64,000 nucleotides of DNA from Macrobrachium rosenbergii (GCF_040412425.1 NC_089744.1:37434099-37498098); one strand, 5' to 3'. Shown: positions 1 to 16,172, counted from the stretch's first letter. Made by a program: numbers and translations. Notes: a model not told the origin generated them from the sequence alone.

Positions 1-336
1 TGGTCAGCATTTGTCCCTTTTCTGTTTTTTTTTTTTTTTTTTAAATAATTTGTTTGGGAATAAGAGGATTGTTATCCAGTGAAAACTGATAAAATCTTCT
101 TAAGTAATTACAATTTGCTTTAATGGCTGTTTTCATCACGTACCTCTGGAACCAACCTTTCAACCCTCAGAACATATAAATTACCTCAAGATTACTACAT
201 GAAACAACCTTAAATACGTGTATGAGAATTACCGAAAGCCAGTAAGAGAATCCATTGAAAAACATGAAATGTGCTTACAATACTAATAACGATGACCATT
301 AGCCTAATCGAGGATCATCTTGTTGTATCCCTGCAG

Positions 337-466
337 GTCCAGGTGTACCTTTGGAGGAGGAACTTTCTCAGTTTGCTGTGCCACTTCCTCTGAAGTGAAT
401 AGTGGGCCTCAGACGCCGATACCCCTAACTCCTCCACCGGGCCCTGCGCCTCAGACACCGTCATCT
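337..466 (+). CDS. Exon: C-terminal part of clip domain plus Pro-rich linker
   Basis: The acceptor is CCCTGCAG just before 337 and the donor is GTAAGT at 467. The first base completes a codon begun in an upstream exon. The peptide starts SRCTFGGGTFSVCC, which matches the last three cysteines of a clip domain (C, then a Gly-rich stretch, then VCC). It continues into a Ser/Pro/Gln linker (TPIPLTPPPGPAPQTPSS) typical of the region between clip and protease domains. It ends on a complete codon, which fits the phase-0 start of the next exon at 18020. This is the least certain exon because the link rests on phase and domain order over a 17.6-kb intron. Confidence 0.78.
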
Positions 467-1019
467 GTAAGTATTACAAGAGCCAGATTACTAAATCAGT
501 CTAAAATTCACCTAAACCTAAACTCTGCTGCTAGGTATAAACGCTATAAAGAGGGTTAGCATCAGGAGCAAAGTAGCATTATTCTTATCATTTTTAGTAA
601 TATTATCATTGATTTTATCTTTATTTGCCACGAACAAGTATTCTAAAAAAAAAATGGGGTATGGAGTAGAATCTTTTCAGTCCTATATGCCTTAGATTCT
701 AATGAAAATCGTGTAATTTATGAATACTATTGATATTAAAATTTAATAATTAAAATATTACAAGCTCGTTCAAGCCTACGTTGCTTGAATTCTTAATACA
801 ACAAAGTGATCCTTGATACTGATACAAGGAAATGAAAATGTAATCTCATTCAACGCCATTTGTCCTAGGCTTTCATAAAAAGTAATAAATTACATTCTCA
901 TCACAAAAAAAAAATTTAAGTATATTAACATATCACAATTTATTTTTCTTAAAAACAGGCGTTAAAATAATTTGTACTCGAGAACGGAATCCATTTCCGA
1001 ATTTCTTTGAAAATGATTA

Positions 1020-2370
1020 AGTTGCGCCAAGATTCAAGAACTTTGTGATATTTACTCGGTACCAAGAGTTTTGTGACTGCACCTTGATTCACAAGGAGCT
1101 TCTCGCATACAAGGTCTCATAAAGATCCAACACCAACGTAGCGGTTTGAGTTTTCCCATTGGAGCTCGAGTCACCAATACTTTTTAGGTTTCACAGAAAT
1201 CATCCTGTAAGAAGGAATTCAAGAACAAAGTAGTGGTGCAAGCCTAGCCCATAGAACCTGACTCAACATGGTACTTCTTGTGTAAAGAACCTCATGAAGA
1301 CTCAAAAGCACAGCGGAAAGACGTGTTTTATTCCTTGAACCTGATTCACACGGAACTAGTCCCAGAAAAGAACTTTTAAAGATTTAAGAACAATATAGAA
1401 GAGTACATTTTACCCCTTAAACTTGATTCACGTAATATTTTTCACCAAAAGGCTCCAGAAAAGATTCAGGAACAATATATGAGAATAATTTTTTTTCCTT
1501 GGAGCCTGATTTACATGTTAGGGTTCACAAAAGAATTTATAATAACTCGGGAACAATGTAAGGCTGATGCTTTACTGAAACCTAATTCATAGGGTACATT
1601 TCACAAAGAGGATCATCTGAAGATACAAGAAGGGTTTGAGTTATATGCTATACTATTGGAACCTTATTCCTGTGGTGCTTTTCACTAAAATGTTCTTGTA
1701 AGGTTTCAGAATGAAGTCGGTGTTTAAGTTTTGCTTCTGGAATTTGATTTGCATCGCAATTTTTACTGAAAGGATTTAGTGATGGGGTTGTAGTTTTGTT
1801 CCAAGAAATTGCTTCACATTGCCTTTTCACTCAAAGGATCTAGCAAAGATGGTAAAACATACAGGTGAATGTTTTGCTCATGGGACCTGATCTGCATAGT
1901 GCTTTTCAGTGAAAGGATCTTATAAAGATTTTGCTCTTGGAATCTGCTTTAATGGTGCTTTTCCAAACGGTTCTTGAAAAGACTTGAGGAAAATGTAATG
2001 GCGTATGCTTTTCTCCTGTAACTTAAATCATATGGCACTTTTCACAGAAAGGATACTGTAAATATTCAAGAACAATGTAGGGTGTATGTTTTGCTCCTGG
2101 AACCTGATTTACCTCATAGTCCTCTTCACAGAGAGGCTCTAAAGATTCAAGAACCTGATTCACAAGGTATTTTCCGCAGAACGAATAATTCTCCAATTCT
2201 GGAATAATTCGAGGGTGCATGTCTTATTCCTAGCACTTTTCACTGAGAGGATATTGTCAAGATTCAAGAACAATGTAAGAGTTAAGTTTTCTTCTGTCCT
2301 TGACCTACTTGGAACCTTTTACCGAAAGAATCCCGCAAAGGTTCAAGAGTCATGTATGGGCGTACGCAGC
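1020..2370. repeat. Degenerate tandem repeat, unit about 82 bp
   Basis: Phrases such as GGAACCTGATTCACA, GCTTTTCACTGAAAGGAT, AAGATTCAAGAACAATGTA and GTATGTTTTGCTCCTGG recur in the same order about every 80-90 bp, roughly 15 times. Units differ by many substitutions and indels, so this is an old array. Open frames inside it (for example 1648-1830 and 2023-2220 on the minus strand) are by-products of the repeat. Confidence 0.8.
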
Positions 2371-4556
<2,186 letters not shown>

Positions 4557-4559
<3 letters not shown>

Positions 4560-6550
4560 CAATCACTGCCTTGGACAGTCAAATTTCTTTTTGTAGAACG
4601 TTTCTACGAATGAAAATACATCGTTAGGCAAAAGCTTTACTATTTTCATTATTTCACCCAGGCCCAGTGGGACAAAAACTATAAGACATCTTTTATGGGT
4701 ATATGGTGAACAAGGAGTCGACGTCTAAACTTAATAGCCTAATGTTCTGAAGGGGTGCATTTAATTCTTGTAATTTATGACACGTGTTCTGAATTTTTCA
4801 TGTGCGAGGAAGAAAACATGCCTAAAGATATAGAGAGGAAGTCCGCTAACCACTTTGATGTTTCATAATTGAAGCTCCCGAACATAAAACTATTAGTCTA
4901 ATAGGTAAATTACCTCCGTGGGTTTTTGGGAGTCCATAAAAATAGGGAAGTTTCTGATTAATTGCTTTGAATTTCTCCAAGACTTAAGTAATTAATCTGA
5001 CTTTCTTGTAATGCCCAGTGGGAACGTTTTGGAGAGGATTTCACGTTAATTTCTCATAGGTATTAGTGTCGCTAAGGGAGCACGGGGATTTTGTTACAAT
5101 GGAATTCTTGATACATGCTCATAATTGTGCCATCTTTGCCTGATCTCATTAATATAAAACCTAATTTCTTTACGGACCCAATCAATACCCAATCTTCCTG
5201 ATATCTGCGACGACATTCTGTATTATTCCTTTTAAACAAATATCCTCTCGATTATCATTTTTATCAGCAATAAATTTGTCAAAACCTACAGAAACATAAA
5301 GTTTATTTTCGGGTGTCTGTGATTAGGCCTAATGACGAACCTGGATTTAAAACTAGATGTTGGTTTACGGCTAAGAGTGTGGCGGACACGTTCATGACTG
5401 CCTTGGTAGCTGAGATCGTTCCAGGAGCTGCTGCTGATCAATAATAGAACCAAGGCTAATCTAGACAATGAGTGCATTTTCATGTTTAATTGTTAGAACA
5501 TTTTTCAGCATTTTACACATACCTATCTACGGAAATCTTAAACGTTATGAAGTCTACAGGTATTACGCTACAACGAATGCGTCACACAAGTATGCGATTT
5601 TATTTTAGCCTCCAAGTGGCAACTACCCTTTTATGACCGATATGATATATCCTGTCATGGGCTACTACCTTGAAACAGTTAATCTGACATTTAATCACGG
5701 CGAATTACTTATGCTTTGCTCATACCTTCGGCACGGTAACGAGTGATTGTATGGCCTAATACATATCAACTCCTCTGTACTTCATTGCATAAACATAGCA
5801 TCTGAAACGGCAATATTAATTTCAAAACTGTCATATTCACGAACATAGGAGTGATTCAACACAAGCAGAACAAAGTTTTTAACTTTTTATTTTGAAGGTC
5901 ATGCTTAGTTAACTTCGCTTTAGTTAGTACGAACTGCCAATATCTTTTATTTGTCGGGGTAGGGTGAAAATCGCAGTTCTAAACAACTATTTGTGAGTAT
6001 AACTATGGAATTAAGTTTATTCAAGCCTTCTGATTTCTCAAATATATATAAAAAAATCTCTCTTGTTATAAAGATGGTTTTCTATTCAAACTGTCCACTG
6101 ACTTTGCCAGAATGTCGACTACCCCTACCGTAGCTACAAGCTTGCACCTCCCACCTCGAAAATAGTAAAGCCTCTCGCAAAATGGTTCTTGGTTCCCGTT
6201 CCTTTCTGTGGTTGTCAATAAGCCTATACAGTTCCTTGATGCGGCTTCTGTGTCCTCTTATCTTTTTGTTTCCTTCCTATTGATTTTGATGTCACCTCTC
6301 GCTGCCTCCTCCTCGCTCACCCTTTCTCGGGATGGCATTGTGTTTGTCACCGCGCTCGCCCACTTTGATTTGCTTGTTCTTCTTCGCTTGCAACAAATGA
6401 ACAGCATTCGTGTCTCGGTACTGCTTCTGCTCGAAACCTGCATTCTGAGAAGTGGAAATTCTTCGAGATTCAGTCACTGTTTTTTCCTGCTATGAATTAT
6501 TCATCTTCGATCGGAAATACTCGGCTGGAAAGCGTACAGACGACATAATT

Positions 6551-6551
<1 letters not shown>
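4557..6551. other. No gene seen
   Basis: AT-rich intronic DNA. The short frames at 5286-5483 (minus) and 6208-6495 (plus) have no motif, no partner exons and no similarity I can name. Confidence 0.5.
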
Positions 6552-6626
<75 letters not shown>

Positions 6627-6637
6627 ATATATATATC
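6552..6637. repeat. (TATC)n microsatellite
   Basis: About 19 uninterrupted TATC tetranucleotides followed by a short TA run. Confidence 0.95.
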
Positions 6638-7691
6638 AAATAAAGTTAATTCGGAAATCTTACTGCTTAGTTAAAAAGGTGGATTGAACCCTTGAACTAA
6701 GATGGATAAAAGCATTTCTATGCGTGAGTTCTACTATGTTTATGCCAGCAGGATTAACCACTGAATACCCACTGGGAAGAGAAAATAAAAATAGGAATAA
6801 TGATAGAAAAATTTTGCAACCTAATTTCAAATTTCGAGATTCGGCATTCTCACAATTCCGAGAGAGTATTTAGATGGATTTACGATAATATTTATTTGAT
6901 GTGTATCATTGCCGAATTTTTCTCAAGTTTATTACAGTACTTTTCTTATTAGAATATACGTTTGGACTGAGCTCGTTCACTAAAATCATGTAAAATTACT
7001 GACAGCTGAAGTGTGAATTAGCCTGCTATCCTTATGAGCTGTTAGCTATCGCCTGACGATGATCATCATCATCAATTGTCTTAATAACAAGCATATAAAG
7101 CACTCAGAGATCGTAAATATACCTCCACCAACACCAAACCCCCTATGAGGGTATATTCCTATTGACTAGAAACGGTCAGTTATTGTGATCCAAAAAAAAT
7201 CTTACAGGTTAGACACTCATTGTAAAAATAATAATTCAGCTGATTTGCGAAAAGGTGGGGTAATGGTGTGTAAGGCTTCAGTTTCTTAAACCTAGAGCCC
7301 ATTCCTAAAAAGTTTCCTTCTCCTGCAATGTTAACAAGTCCCATCCACCACAAAGGCTAATCATTTGTCGCCAGCCGCAAGAATCTTGTTTTGGTAACAT
7401 TTTCTTAGAAACCCACATGACCGTTTTCCGTCGTTCTGTTAACAAAGGTCCAAAGAGATAAACGACCAAATCGAACTAATTACTTATCACCCTCCTTGGC
7501 GGAGGTATAACAGTAACAAGATCATTTGGAGACCGTAATGCCTCTGCCAAGCCTTCCCAACCCATCCACAAAAAATACAGTTTTCTGGTCTGGATCTTGA
7601 TCTCAGTCTTTCCCAACATGGGTTCGCTGCTCACCAGTCACGAGGTAAAGTGGTTGTATAGATAAACAAATATCTCTTTTGAGACATTTTA

Positions 7692-7944
7692 GGGTGCGTC
7701 CACACTACAGTAAAGCATGTTGTAACCACACATCGGTAACCTATCGCAAAGACATCGCAAAAGAAAACTTGAATATAAGTTACTGACTTGTTGGTAGTTC
7801 TAACCAGTACTTCGTACGATTATCCAGAATTGGACAAGTTTCGTTCTCCATTCACGGCCGTTTACATTTTTTCAACTGTTTGTGATATGTCAGAGATAAG
7901 CTGTCGCCGTGTTTATGACATGTTGTACCGTCGTGTAGACGCAG
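7692..7944. mobile_element. MITE copy 1 (non-autonomous DNA element)
   Basis: The left end starts GGGTGCGTCCACACTACAGT and continues AAAGCATGTTG. The right end, read on the opposite strand, is CTGCGTCTACACGACGGTAC followed by AACATGTC, an imperfect terminal inverted repeat of about 30 bp. A related copy with the same left end lies at 59422. No coding capacity over 253 bp. Confidence 0.7.
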
Positions 7945-8698
7945 CGTCGCGTACATACAAACAGGCACACATGGGTGAAAGCATAACAGCCGTCCAACTC
8001 CTCTGTCTGAGGTAACGAAAAAGGCGGTATTTACGTTAACGGTGATGAAAACGATAAAGAAATTTTAAATTGATAGCCTACAGCGGGCAATCTTTATTAT
8101 AATAACTACTAGAGTATTTGAAACCTCATAATTGTGAAGTTTATCCAAACGTGCACTTTTTACTGCAAAAGTTTTCCTGGAAAGCAAATTACACAAAGAT
8201 AATCATAACAATAACAACAGTATTTGCGCCACAGACGCAGTTCGTAGGCATACAAAAAACTGTCATCAGATCGTGGACTCTTCATCGGGCTCCTGACAAG
8301 GTCTTTCTCTTAAAAGTACTTCCGCTCCAATGGGAAAATACCAACATTTTTCTCTGCTAAGCACCTTTTAAAGCCACTCTCCATCTGCCGGGAAAATGGG
8401 GGAAATGCTCACTTGCTTTCGGTTACGCGCAATTAAGGATTAAAGTTGCTGTTTTCCCTTTGAACTATGAAAGGACGAACGAGAGCGCTGGTATGCAAGT
8501 GCCGAAATGAAATCTCTAGCAGGAAGTAAACAAAGAAGCGGGGTGAATGAATGAATACGTAAGCTTGTTCCTTTTATTCATTGTACAGCTTTCCGTTACG
8601 AATTTCACGCAATCGTCAACAGCCGAATGCCAAATAGCATTGACAAGATGAATAATGTATGAGAATATTGGTTCGACCTTACTAGAATTCTCCTTCCT

Positions 8699-8814
<116 letters not shown>

Positions 8815-8982
8815 GCCTAAAGTCACAATAACACGTGATTTTTAGAGGCAAAAGAATCAAAAGGAAGAAACCAGAGTGTTTGCTCCTGACCGGCTTCGTC
8901 CATTTCGACTTATTAAGAGGATGTTTAAACATAAGAAACCACTCAGCAGCAGACTTGTTTTTTCCTCCTTGTCGTCTTGTGC

Positions 8983-9122
<140 letters not shown>

Positions 9123-9155
9123 TATTACAGTATATATGTTTGTTTGTGTGTGAAA

Positions 9156-10220
9156 GGACTGCACATGGTATTCATAGTTCTGGAAAAGGCATACGACAGA
9201 GTACCACGCCAAGAGGTTTGGAGGTGCATGCGAGTAAAGGGAACAGCGGAGAGGTATGTGAGGTTGGTCCAAGATATGTATGAAGTAGCAAAAACGCAGG
9301 TTAGAAGCAGTGTTGGGTTAACTGAATGGATACCAGTACGAGTTGGTTTGCATCAGGGATCCGCTTGAAGTCCATATCTTTTTGACCTGATAATGGATGT
9401 GCTATCTCAAGGAATAAGAGATCAGTTCCCCTGGTGCATGTTGTTTGCTGATGACATCGTGTTATGCAGCACCAACAGAGGGGTAGTGGAGTCAAAACTA
9501 GAGCAATGGAGGAAGGTACTGGAAGACAGAATTTTAAAGATCAGTAGGAAGATGACTGAATACCTAAGTTTTAATGAAGGTCAAGACTCCGAGATTAGTA
9601 TGGAAGGGACAAGGTTGACCCGACTAGAAAAATTTAAGTATCTTGGTTCAACAGTGGCTGATGATGGAAATTTGCATGCAGAAATAACACACAGAGTGCA
9701 GGCTGGACGGAAAAATTGGAGAAAGATGTTAGGTGTCTTATGTGACAGCAGAATCAATATAAAGGTTAAAGGAAGAGCGTATAAGACAGTAGTGAGACCA
9801 TCTTTGATGTATGGCGCAGAAACATGGCCGGTAAAGAGAGTGCAAGAGAAGAAATTGGATGCGGTAGAGATGAGAATGCTAAGGTGGATGTGTGGAGTAA
9901 CAAAAACGGACAGGATCAAAAACGAAAGAATAAGAGGAACTACTAAAGTCGTAGAACTATCAAAGAAGACCCATTAAAGAAGACTGCAGTGGTATGGCCA
10001 TGTGATGAGAAGGGATGAGACATATGTAGGGAGGAGAGTGATGCAGAAGGAGGTGCCTGGTGGGAGAGCAAGAGGAAGACCAAAGAGAAGGTGGAAGGAT
10101 GTAGTTAGAGAAGATGTGAGAGACAAACAATTGTCAGAGGACGATGTGTTTGACCGAGCCAGGCGGAAGAAAGCTGTCAGAAACATCGACCCCACATGGA
10201 AGTGGGGAAAGATGCAGAGA
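9156..10220 (+). pseudogene. Truncated LINE reverse transcriptase (RTE-like)
   Basis: A single frame runs through three open stretches. It starts at [20 protein letters not shown] (RT palm, A motif) and continues to LFADDIVL at about 9441-9461, the catalytic FADD motif. Further on are KFKYLGSTV, a thumb segment, YGAETWPVK and RRLQWYGHVMRR near the C-terminus. In-frame stops at 9366-9368 (where Leu is expected before SPYLFDL) and 9975-9977 inactivate it. There is no frameshift over 1.06 kb, so the copy is moderately young. The endonuclease half is missing (5' truncation, as usual for LINEs). Clade assignment to RTE rests on the YGAETW and LQWYGHV phrases and is from memory. Confidence 0.85.
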
Positions 10221-10299
10221 AAGAAGAAGATATCTTTGCGTGCGTGCGTGCGTACATGTTATATTTATACAATTCTGCAGGATAAATTTCCATAGCTCA

Positions 10300-10580
10300 A
10301 TGATTCCAACCTCACTTCTAGCAGCAAGACGCACTGTGACTTTTGAATTACGCAGTGAATTATATATCTCACTGGGAACCAGAAGGTTATATCATTCTCT
10401 GGAGCCACCCCTTTTTAGGTTCTATATCACAACGCACCCGAAATTATTTCTTCTTCTATATTTGCTATCATTGCTTCTAACCCATGGAACTGCCTACCTC
10501 GATGCATCTCGACTATCACAAAACATAACAGCCTGTCCACATATTTAAACATAAGCTGAGTTCCTGGATATCTTGCCGAT
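10300..10580 (+). pseudogene. Possible LINE C-terminal scrap
   Basis: One frame reads WNCLPRCIS, and after a likely frameshift FKHKLSSWIS, resembling the WN.LP...FK..L tail of CR1/Jockey-type LINE proteins. The stretch is short and broken, so this is a weak call. Confidence 0.3.
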
Positions 10581-10762
10581 GAGCCAACATACAATACCAC
10601 AGGTCAGTTCAGAGAGCCAAATACGGACCTCAACTCAAACTCTGCCTGACATATTGTGTACAATGCCCAAGGCAGATCTAACATCACTTCTGTCAATAAA
10701 TGCACAAACGATGTCTGGGCCCTCACAGAGGCGTCCAGCTACAAGTAAATTTGCAGGTTAAA

Positions 10763-10764
<2 letters not shown>

Positions 10765-10829
<65 letters not shown>

Positions 10830-10863
10830 ATATACATATACTGTGTGTGTATGTGTGTATGTA

Positions 10864-10949
<86 letters not shown>
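10765..10949. repeat. (CT)n and (TA)n compound microsatellite
   Basis: About 61 bp of CT, a short GT/TA transition containing ATACTGTGTGTG, then about 85 bp of TA. Confidence 0.95.
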
Positions 10950-10951
<2 letters not shown>

Positions 10952-12144
10952 TTTCCCCCTTTGAGAAGGCGTCTTAGGTTGATGTAAACCTTCCATTTCT
11001 ACATTAAGTCTTTTGGGATGCGATCACTAGACCCATGTCCTTTTCTTAACTTCTCCGATTAGGAAAACAGGGGCACAATGGCGTTTTAGGACACATGCTG
11101 CTCTCTTTCGCCAACCCCTCCCCTGAACACATTTCGGGACTTTAACCTTATTCCAAGAAAAGTTCTTAAAACTGGATGAAATTGCACCTTCTGACATCAC
11201 TTCCTCTAAAAGAAGTTGGGATATGAAAAACTACAATGTCACCAAAACCAGTAAGGAACAAAACGACTGGACACATCACACACCAAATCTTGAACTCTAA
11301 AATACTATAGTTCTCAAGTCATTGTGCTAAAGGATGCACAGTATATACTGACTAAGCAGTAATCTGGTAGTGACAAGGTTATTTCCATGAGAGAGAGGCT
11401 TTGGGCACTTCGATTGGCCCCAAACTTTGTCCCTAAAAAAAATCTGAGGGAGGGAGATGGACTACAAAGTGTCGCAGTTCCCAAGCTGGCAATGGAAATC
11501 CGAGCTTCCAGTGCAAAAAGTTTTGGAATTGCCTTGTCAGGTATCGAATTTGTTGCCTTGTATTTCAACCAGCAGTTTTTTTAAATAAGTATATCAGTTT
11601 TCAAGTCAACTCCATGGAATGATCTCCAAAGCAACAATCACTCACTACTAATCTCTAAAAGATTGAGAAGTTAGAAGAATTTTGGATCCTGCTTTGATAG
11701 GAAGGAAAGTATGTACTGTTCATATCCCATGCTAACCAGCTGAGTACTTTGGATGAATACTGTACGAATAAATACCGTAGAGCATTGGACGGTTTTCATG
11801 CAAAGCCAAATTTTTCAAGTAGTTTTAATGCCTGTTACCTAATCAAGGTTCGTGCAGACTCTGAACAGGTAGATGAGGATTACGCTCTAAGAAGTGATAA
11901 AATTGATTTCGTAAAAGCAAACTGAAAATCTTCAAAGACTCAGACATTACTTAGGAGTGTCTTTAAAGTCAACAAAAACTTCCTTGCGCGGAAGGTCTTT
12001 TCTAAATGGATTTGACCTAATTTGGGGTCTTATCGAGATAGGGAAATTCTTTAGATGGACTGCGTCACTTAATGAAATCTAAATATTGGCAAAGCTTCCA
12101 AAGTCGCTGCCTCTAGGCGTTGAAGAATCTGATTCCGTGTGTAT

Positions 12145-12148
<4 letters not shown>
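10950..12148. other. No gene seen
   Basis: AT-rich intronic sequence without recognisable coding or repeat signals. Overlapping short frames at 11314-11584 on both strands look fortuitous. Confidence 0.5.

Positions 12149-12209
<61 letters not shown>
12149..12209. repeat. (GA)n microsatellite
   Basis: About 30 GA dinucleotides. It is the reverse complement of the CT tract 250 bp downstream. Confidence 0.95.
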
Positions 12210-12211
<2 letters not shown>

Positions 12212-12455
12212 TAAAACCCACTGACAACTTCTGGTGATAACTTCAGAAGAAACATTCGACAACAAAGGATTTTTAAACAACACGTTTTCTAACAGGTCCC
12301 GAACAAATGAAAGGCAAAGGGAGGTGCTTTGATATTAGAGTGAAAATACAGACTTGCTGTCATTCTACATTAACTCATTATTTTTGGTCCCGAGTTCATT
12401 AAAAGTGTAGTGAAGAGATAATATTTCTGAAATTACATCTTCATTCTTACAAGGC

Positions 12456-12457
<2 letters not shown>

Positions 12458-12528
<71 letters not shown>
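12458..12528. repeat. (CT)n microsatellite
   Basis: About 35 CT dinucleotides. Confidence 0.95.
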
Positions 12529-12532
<4 letters not shown>

Positions 12533-14199
12533 CTGGAAATTTCATTTCATACGATAAAATGTATTCTTTTTGAAGTGTCACCTAAACTCTTACACGTGCG
12601 AATATTTGAGTCACACAGATAACATAAACCAGGAGCTTAAACATTAGCTACAGTGGACACTCTCCTTGAAAATCGACACGTGGCAAAGATCCATGAATAT
12701 CTATATTCTTGATAAAGAGCATCTGGTAGATTTTTGCAGGAATCACACCGACTGAATTTCTGAGTGAAGTTAAAACATTACAACTACGGAGATCAGATAT
12801 TAAGTTCCAGACATTCTGGCTTCAGACAAGCATATAGGCAATTTACTTTTCCCCCCAGAAAAATCAGTGTGGTGTATACATCAAACAGAATAAGAATTTC
12901 ACGATTTCAAAGCAGCAAACAAATGTGAAACACCCACTGTGTTTTAACTCAAACTCCCAACTAAATTTAGTCTTATGTTGTTTCTTTCTTGAGGACTGGA
13001 TGCGAACACTTCCTCCATTTTTCTCATAGGGTTAGTTATTATGAACTCATTATGAGCTATGTCTTTGACAACACATGTACAAATGAAATTTATCTTCAAG
13101 CATGAAATAAAAATTTTCTGTACTTTTAGATAACGGTTAAAGAGGCACATTTTCTCTGCTAAAAATAAGCATTATTTAACAATATTTTTACAAGTATATT
13201 GAAAAAAACAAAAGGGAAACATGGTGAAAGACAGCTGGAGTTACTTTAGAAAGGCTATTTAAGGGACGGCTTTAGAGGCGGGGTGAGAGTGTAACTTCTG
13301 GTAACAAAGGCGGTATTTATCCTTAATAATCTCCATAAAAGAGGGCTAGAAGTCGAAGGTGCAACAATTGCTAGTGCCTTAATGATGTTGCAGCTCTGCG
13401 GAAGGTATGACGTAATTCAAGAATATATTTGGCAAGACCAGAAAATAGTGGGAGGAATGACGTCGTTGGAGGTACATCTCGACTGCAAGTCTAGGTGAGC
13501 TTGCTAGACCAGCAACTCTGATTTCCGAACTGGCACAAAAAAAGGAATTTTTATGGTTCCACACCTGCAGACATAACAGTGATGTGTGGCCTTATGGACA
13601 TCTGTCATTCCAAATGCACCAATATTCTCCACTCAAGGAAAATAGACTGAGGAGTTGGACAAGGAAGCTCCAGGAGTTGGGCTCCCTGAGAATGAATAGT
13701 ATTTTCTGGAAACCTGTGCTTGTCAAAATCGATAGACAATCAAATATGTAGTTGCTGTAGACAGATATAATTGGAAAATAAATATTATATGAATATAGGT
13801 GGCAACAGGAATATATGACGAGAGTAAAAGTACAAATTGGGAGAGACGGGTGTTCTGGCACAACTGAGCAATAAAACATATATCGTCATTATATGGGAAA
13901 TCTAAAAGCCACAGTGACCTCTTTAACTTCTCATTTCATAACACTTTTTGGATGCACTTCTGAAATGAAGATCAAATGAAGGAACCACAACTTCATGTGA
14001 GGAAATTCAAAACTCACACACATTCTGAATAGGGGTGAGGATGAGCAAAAGCACTGGGCCTCGAAAGGTATGAGTTAGTTCCTGCTGATGCATACATTAA
14101 AGTATCTGTTAAATTCAGATACAATGTGACAGAGCAGGAATCGACCTGGCCTCAATGTCGTTGCATAGAGTTCTAGTTTTTGAGCAATTGTTTTTTGTG

Positions 14200-14202
<3 letters not shown>
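12529..14202. other. No gene seen
   Basis: AT-rich intronic DNA. Frames at 12944-13150, 13379-13564 and 13592-13879 (minus) show no domain and no splice partners. Confidence 0.5.
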
Positions 14203-14292
<90 letters not shown>

Positions 14293-14331
14293 TGTGTATA
14301 TATATATATATATATATATTGTATATATGTA

Positions 14332-14428
<97 letters not shown>
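14203..14428. repeat. (TA)n/(GA)n compound microsatellite
   Basis: About 170 bp of TA with ACTGTGTATA and TTGTATATATGTA interruptions, followed by about 56 bp of AG. Confidence 0.95.
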
Positions 14429-14430
<2 letters not shown>

Positions 14431-15983
14431 GTTCTCTGAAAAGCATTTATTAGTCTCCTATAAGCTTTCTTCCTGTAAGAGGCAGGTTTTTCACCTTCCT
14501 CGTGGTTGATCCCACACTTTTTCCTTTCCCTTTCCTTTTACTTGTTTTTTTCGGTCCTGTGCTAAAAAAAAAAGGACAGCCCACCCGTCCCATTGCATTT
14601 CGAAGCTGTCACATTTGCGAGAACAAAAATGTTCGGTCAGCTTCCCCCAACAAGATTATCCTCCCGTTTTATCATGCTAGGAGTGAAATGTCATGTACAT
14701 ATCGTTAGGAATTCACTAAGCTGCTATAACCATAACAACTTTTTATATAAAGAAAGGCTCCAGAAACTGTCAGGATGCAACATTTTTACGTTTAGAATAG
14801 GTACAATATTCTTCTCCAGCCATTTTACTGCATATAATGCAGTGCTATTTTTTCTTCTTCAAATGGAAAACCATGAACTAGAAAAACTCTGATAACAAAG
14901 ATAATGGCTAAAGGCAACTCATTAACACTCTGGATTCCATCCAGAAAACTTATTAAAGAAAGAAAATGTTTTCAGTTGCAGAAGTTCTGCAGATTTTTAA
15001 TATGCAGTCCACGGTAAACAGTGTTTATCATTCACGATGAGTGAAACACCTTTCCCTTTCTCTCTCTTTCAGCGTTTTTATATAGAGAACGGACAGATTG
15101 GACAGATATGTAGCAAGAGAGAAAGAAAGAGGAGAAGAAAAGCGAGGAAATGATAAATTACCATAATCACACAACTCCAAGTGGAAACAGATTGGGAAAC
15201 ACTGCTAATGTATTTAAACTTCCTCCTACCTGAGTTCCCAGTAAAGATTGTGAAAAATTTTGAATTGCAAAAAAGAAAAGAATTTTAGCGTCAGTGGAAG
15301 TGCCCTAATGTATTATGATCATCATAGCATCATTAATACTAGGAACCTTTGTAATTTGAAATTTTTGTAAAAAAGTATAAATCTTCGTAATGTCGTCTGT
15401 TTTTCAAGTAGGCCAAGCAATGAACGACACCATTAGCAACTGTCAGGGAAATGTGTTGCCTGAAAAAACAATTGTGAAAAGGGTAAAGCTGCCTGATAAA
15501 TATCACCAATCACATTTTTTTTTACTTCTATTTTTTTTATTTTTTTGCCTAGTTGATAGGTGTATTATTTCTGCTACATGTAGCAGCTGTACTGTATCAT
15601 AAGAAGTGCAGCTCATATTTATGTTGTTTCGTAACAGTGTAACTTTGACCTACATTATAGCCTCAACAATAATACATAAGACGACACTTTTCTTTATTAC
15701 TAATAGCTCAGCACATTTCCTTCTAATTTCTATTTGGTTGTCTGGTGAAGCATCCGAACAGTCGCATTCATCATTATTTGCTCACTTCCTTCTCGTGTTT
15801 TTCTTTGACTTCAAATTCATCATTACTGCCCTTTTCCGCAACCACCCCGCTGGTGTACAAGTCTTGGATGGCTTCCTTTGCCTTGCATGGAGTAAAGAAT
15901 CCATCACATTGAATGTTTGTAGATACCTCTAATGGGATATCCGACTTTTCTTGTCAATAGTTTTGTCTGCTCTGCTTGTACTC

Positions 15984-16172
15984 TAGCACTGGGACCTATA
16001 AGGTCATTCAGCTCTGAAACGGAAACTGACAGGAAGAAGATTTGAAAGTTGTAACAGGAGGAAAAACTTCGCAGTTACACTATCAATCAACTGATAGGAG
16101 AGGGTGGAAAGTAAGATGGAAGAAAGAGAATATGAACGGAGGCACAGTAAAAGGAATGAAAGGGATTGCAGC
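15984..16172 (+). repeat. SINE-like dispersed repeat, copy 1 (5'-truncated)
   Basis: The segment from TAGCACTGGGACC through GGTCATTCAGC, CTGAAACGGAAACTGACAG, GGAGAGGGTGGAAAGTAAG and ATGGAAGAAAGAGAATATGA to GGGATTGCAGC matches the copies at 17061, 34797 and 61791. It lacks the GGCCGAAGG...GTGCACTGACGG tail. Confidence 0.8.

Noticed and set aside
12149..12528. (GA)n and (CT)n tracts as the arms of an inverted-repeat element
   Set aside because: They are simple repeats that are complementary by composition; the flanks beyond the tracts do not match.
15606..15932. 108-codon plus-strand frame rich in Phe and Leu
   Set aside because: Composition follows the AT/T-rich DNA, with no domain or conserved pattern.
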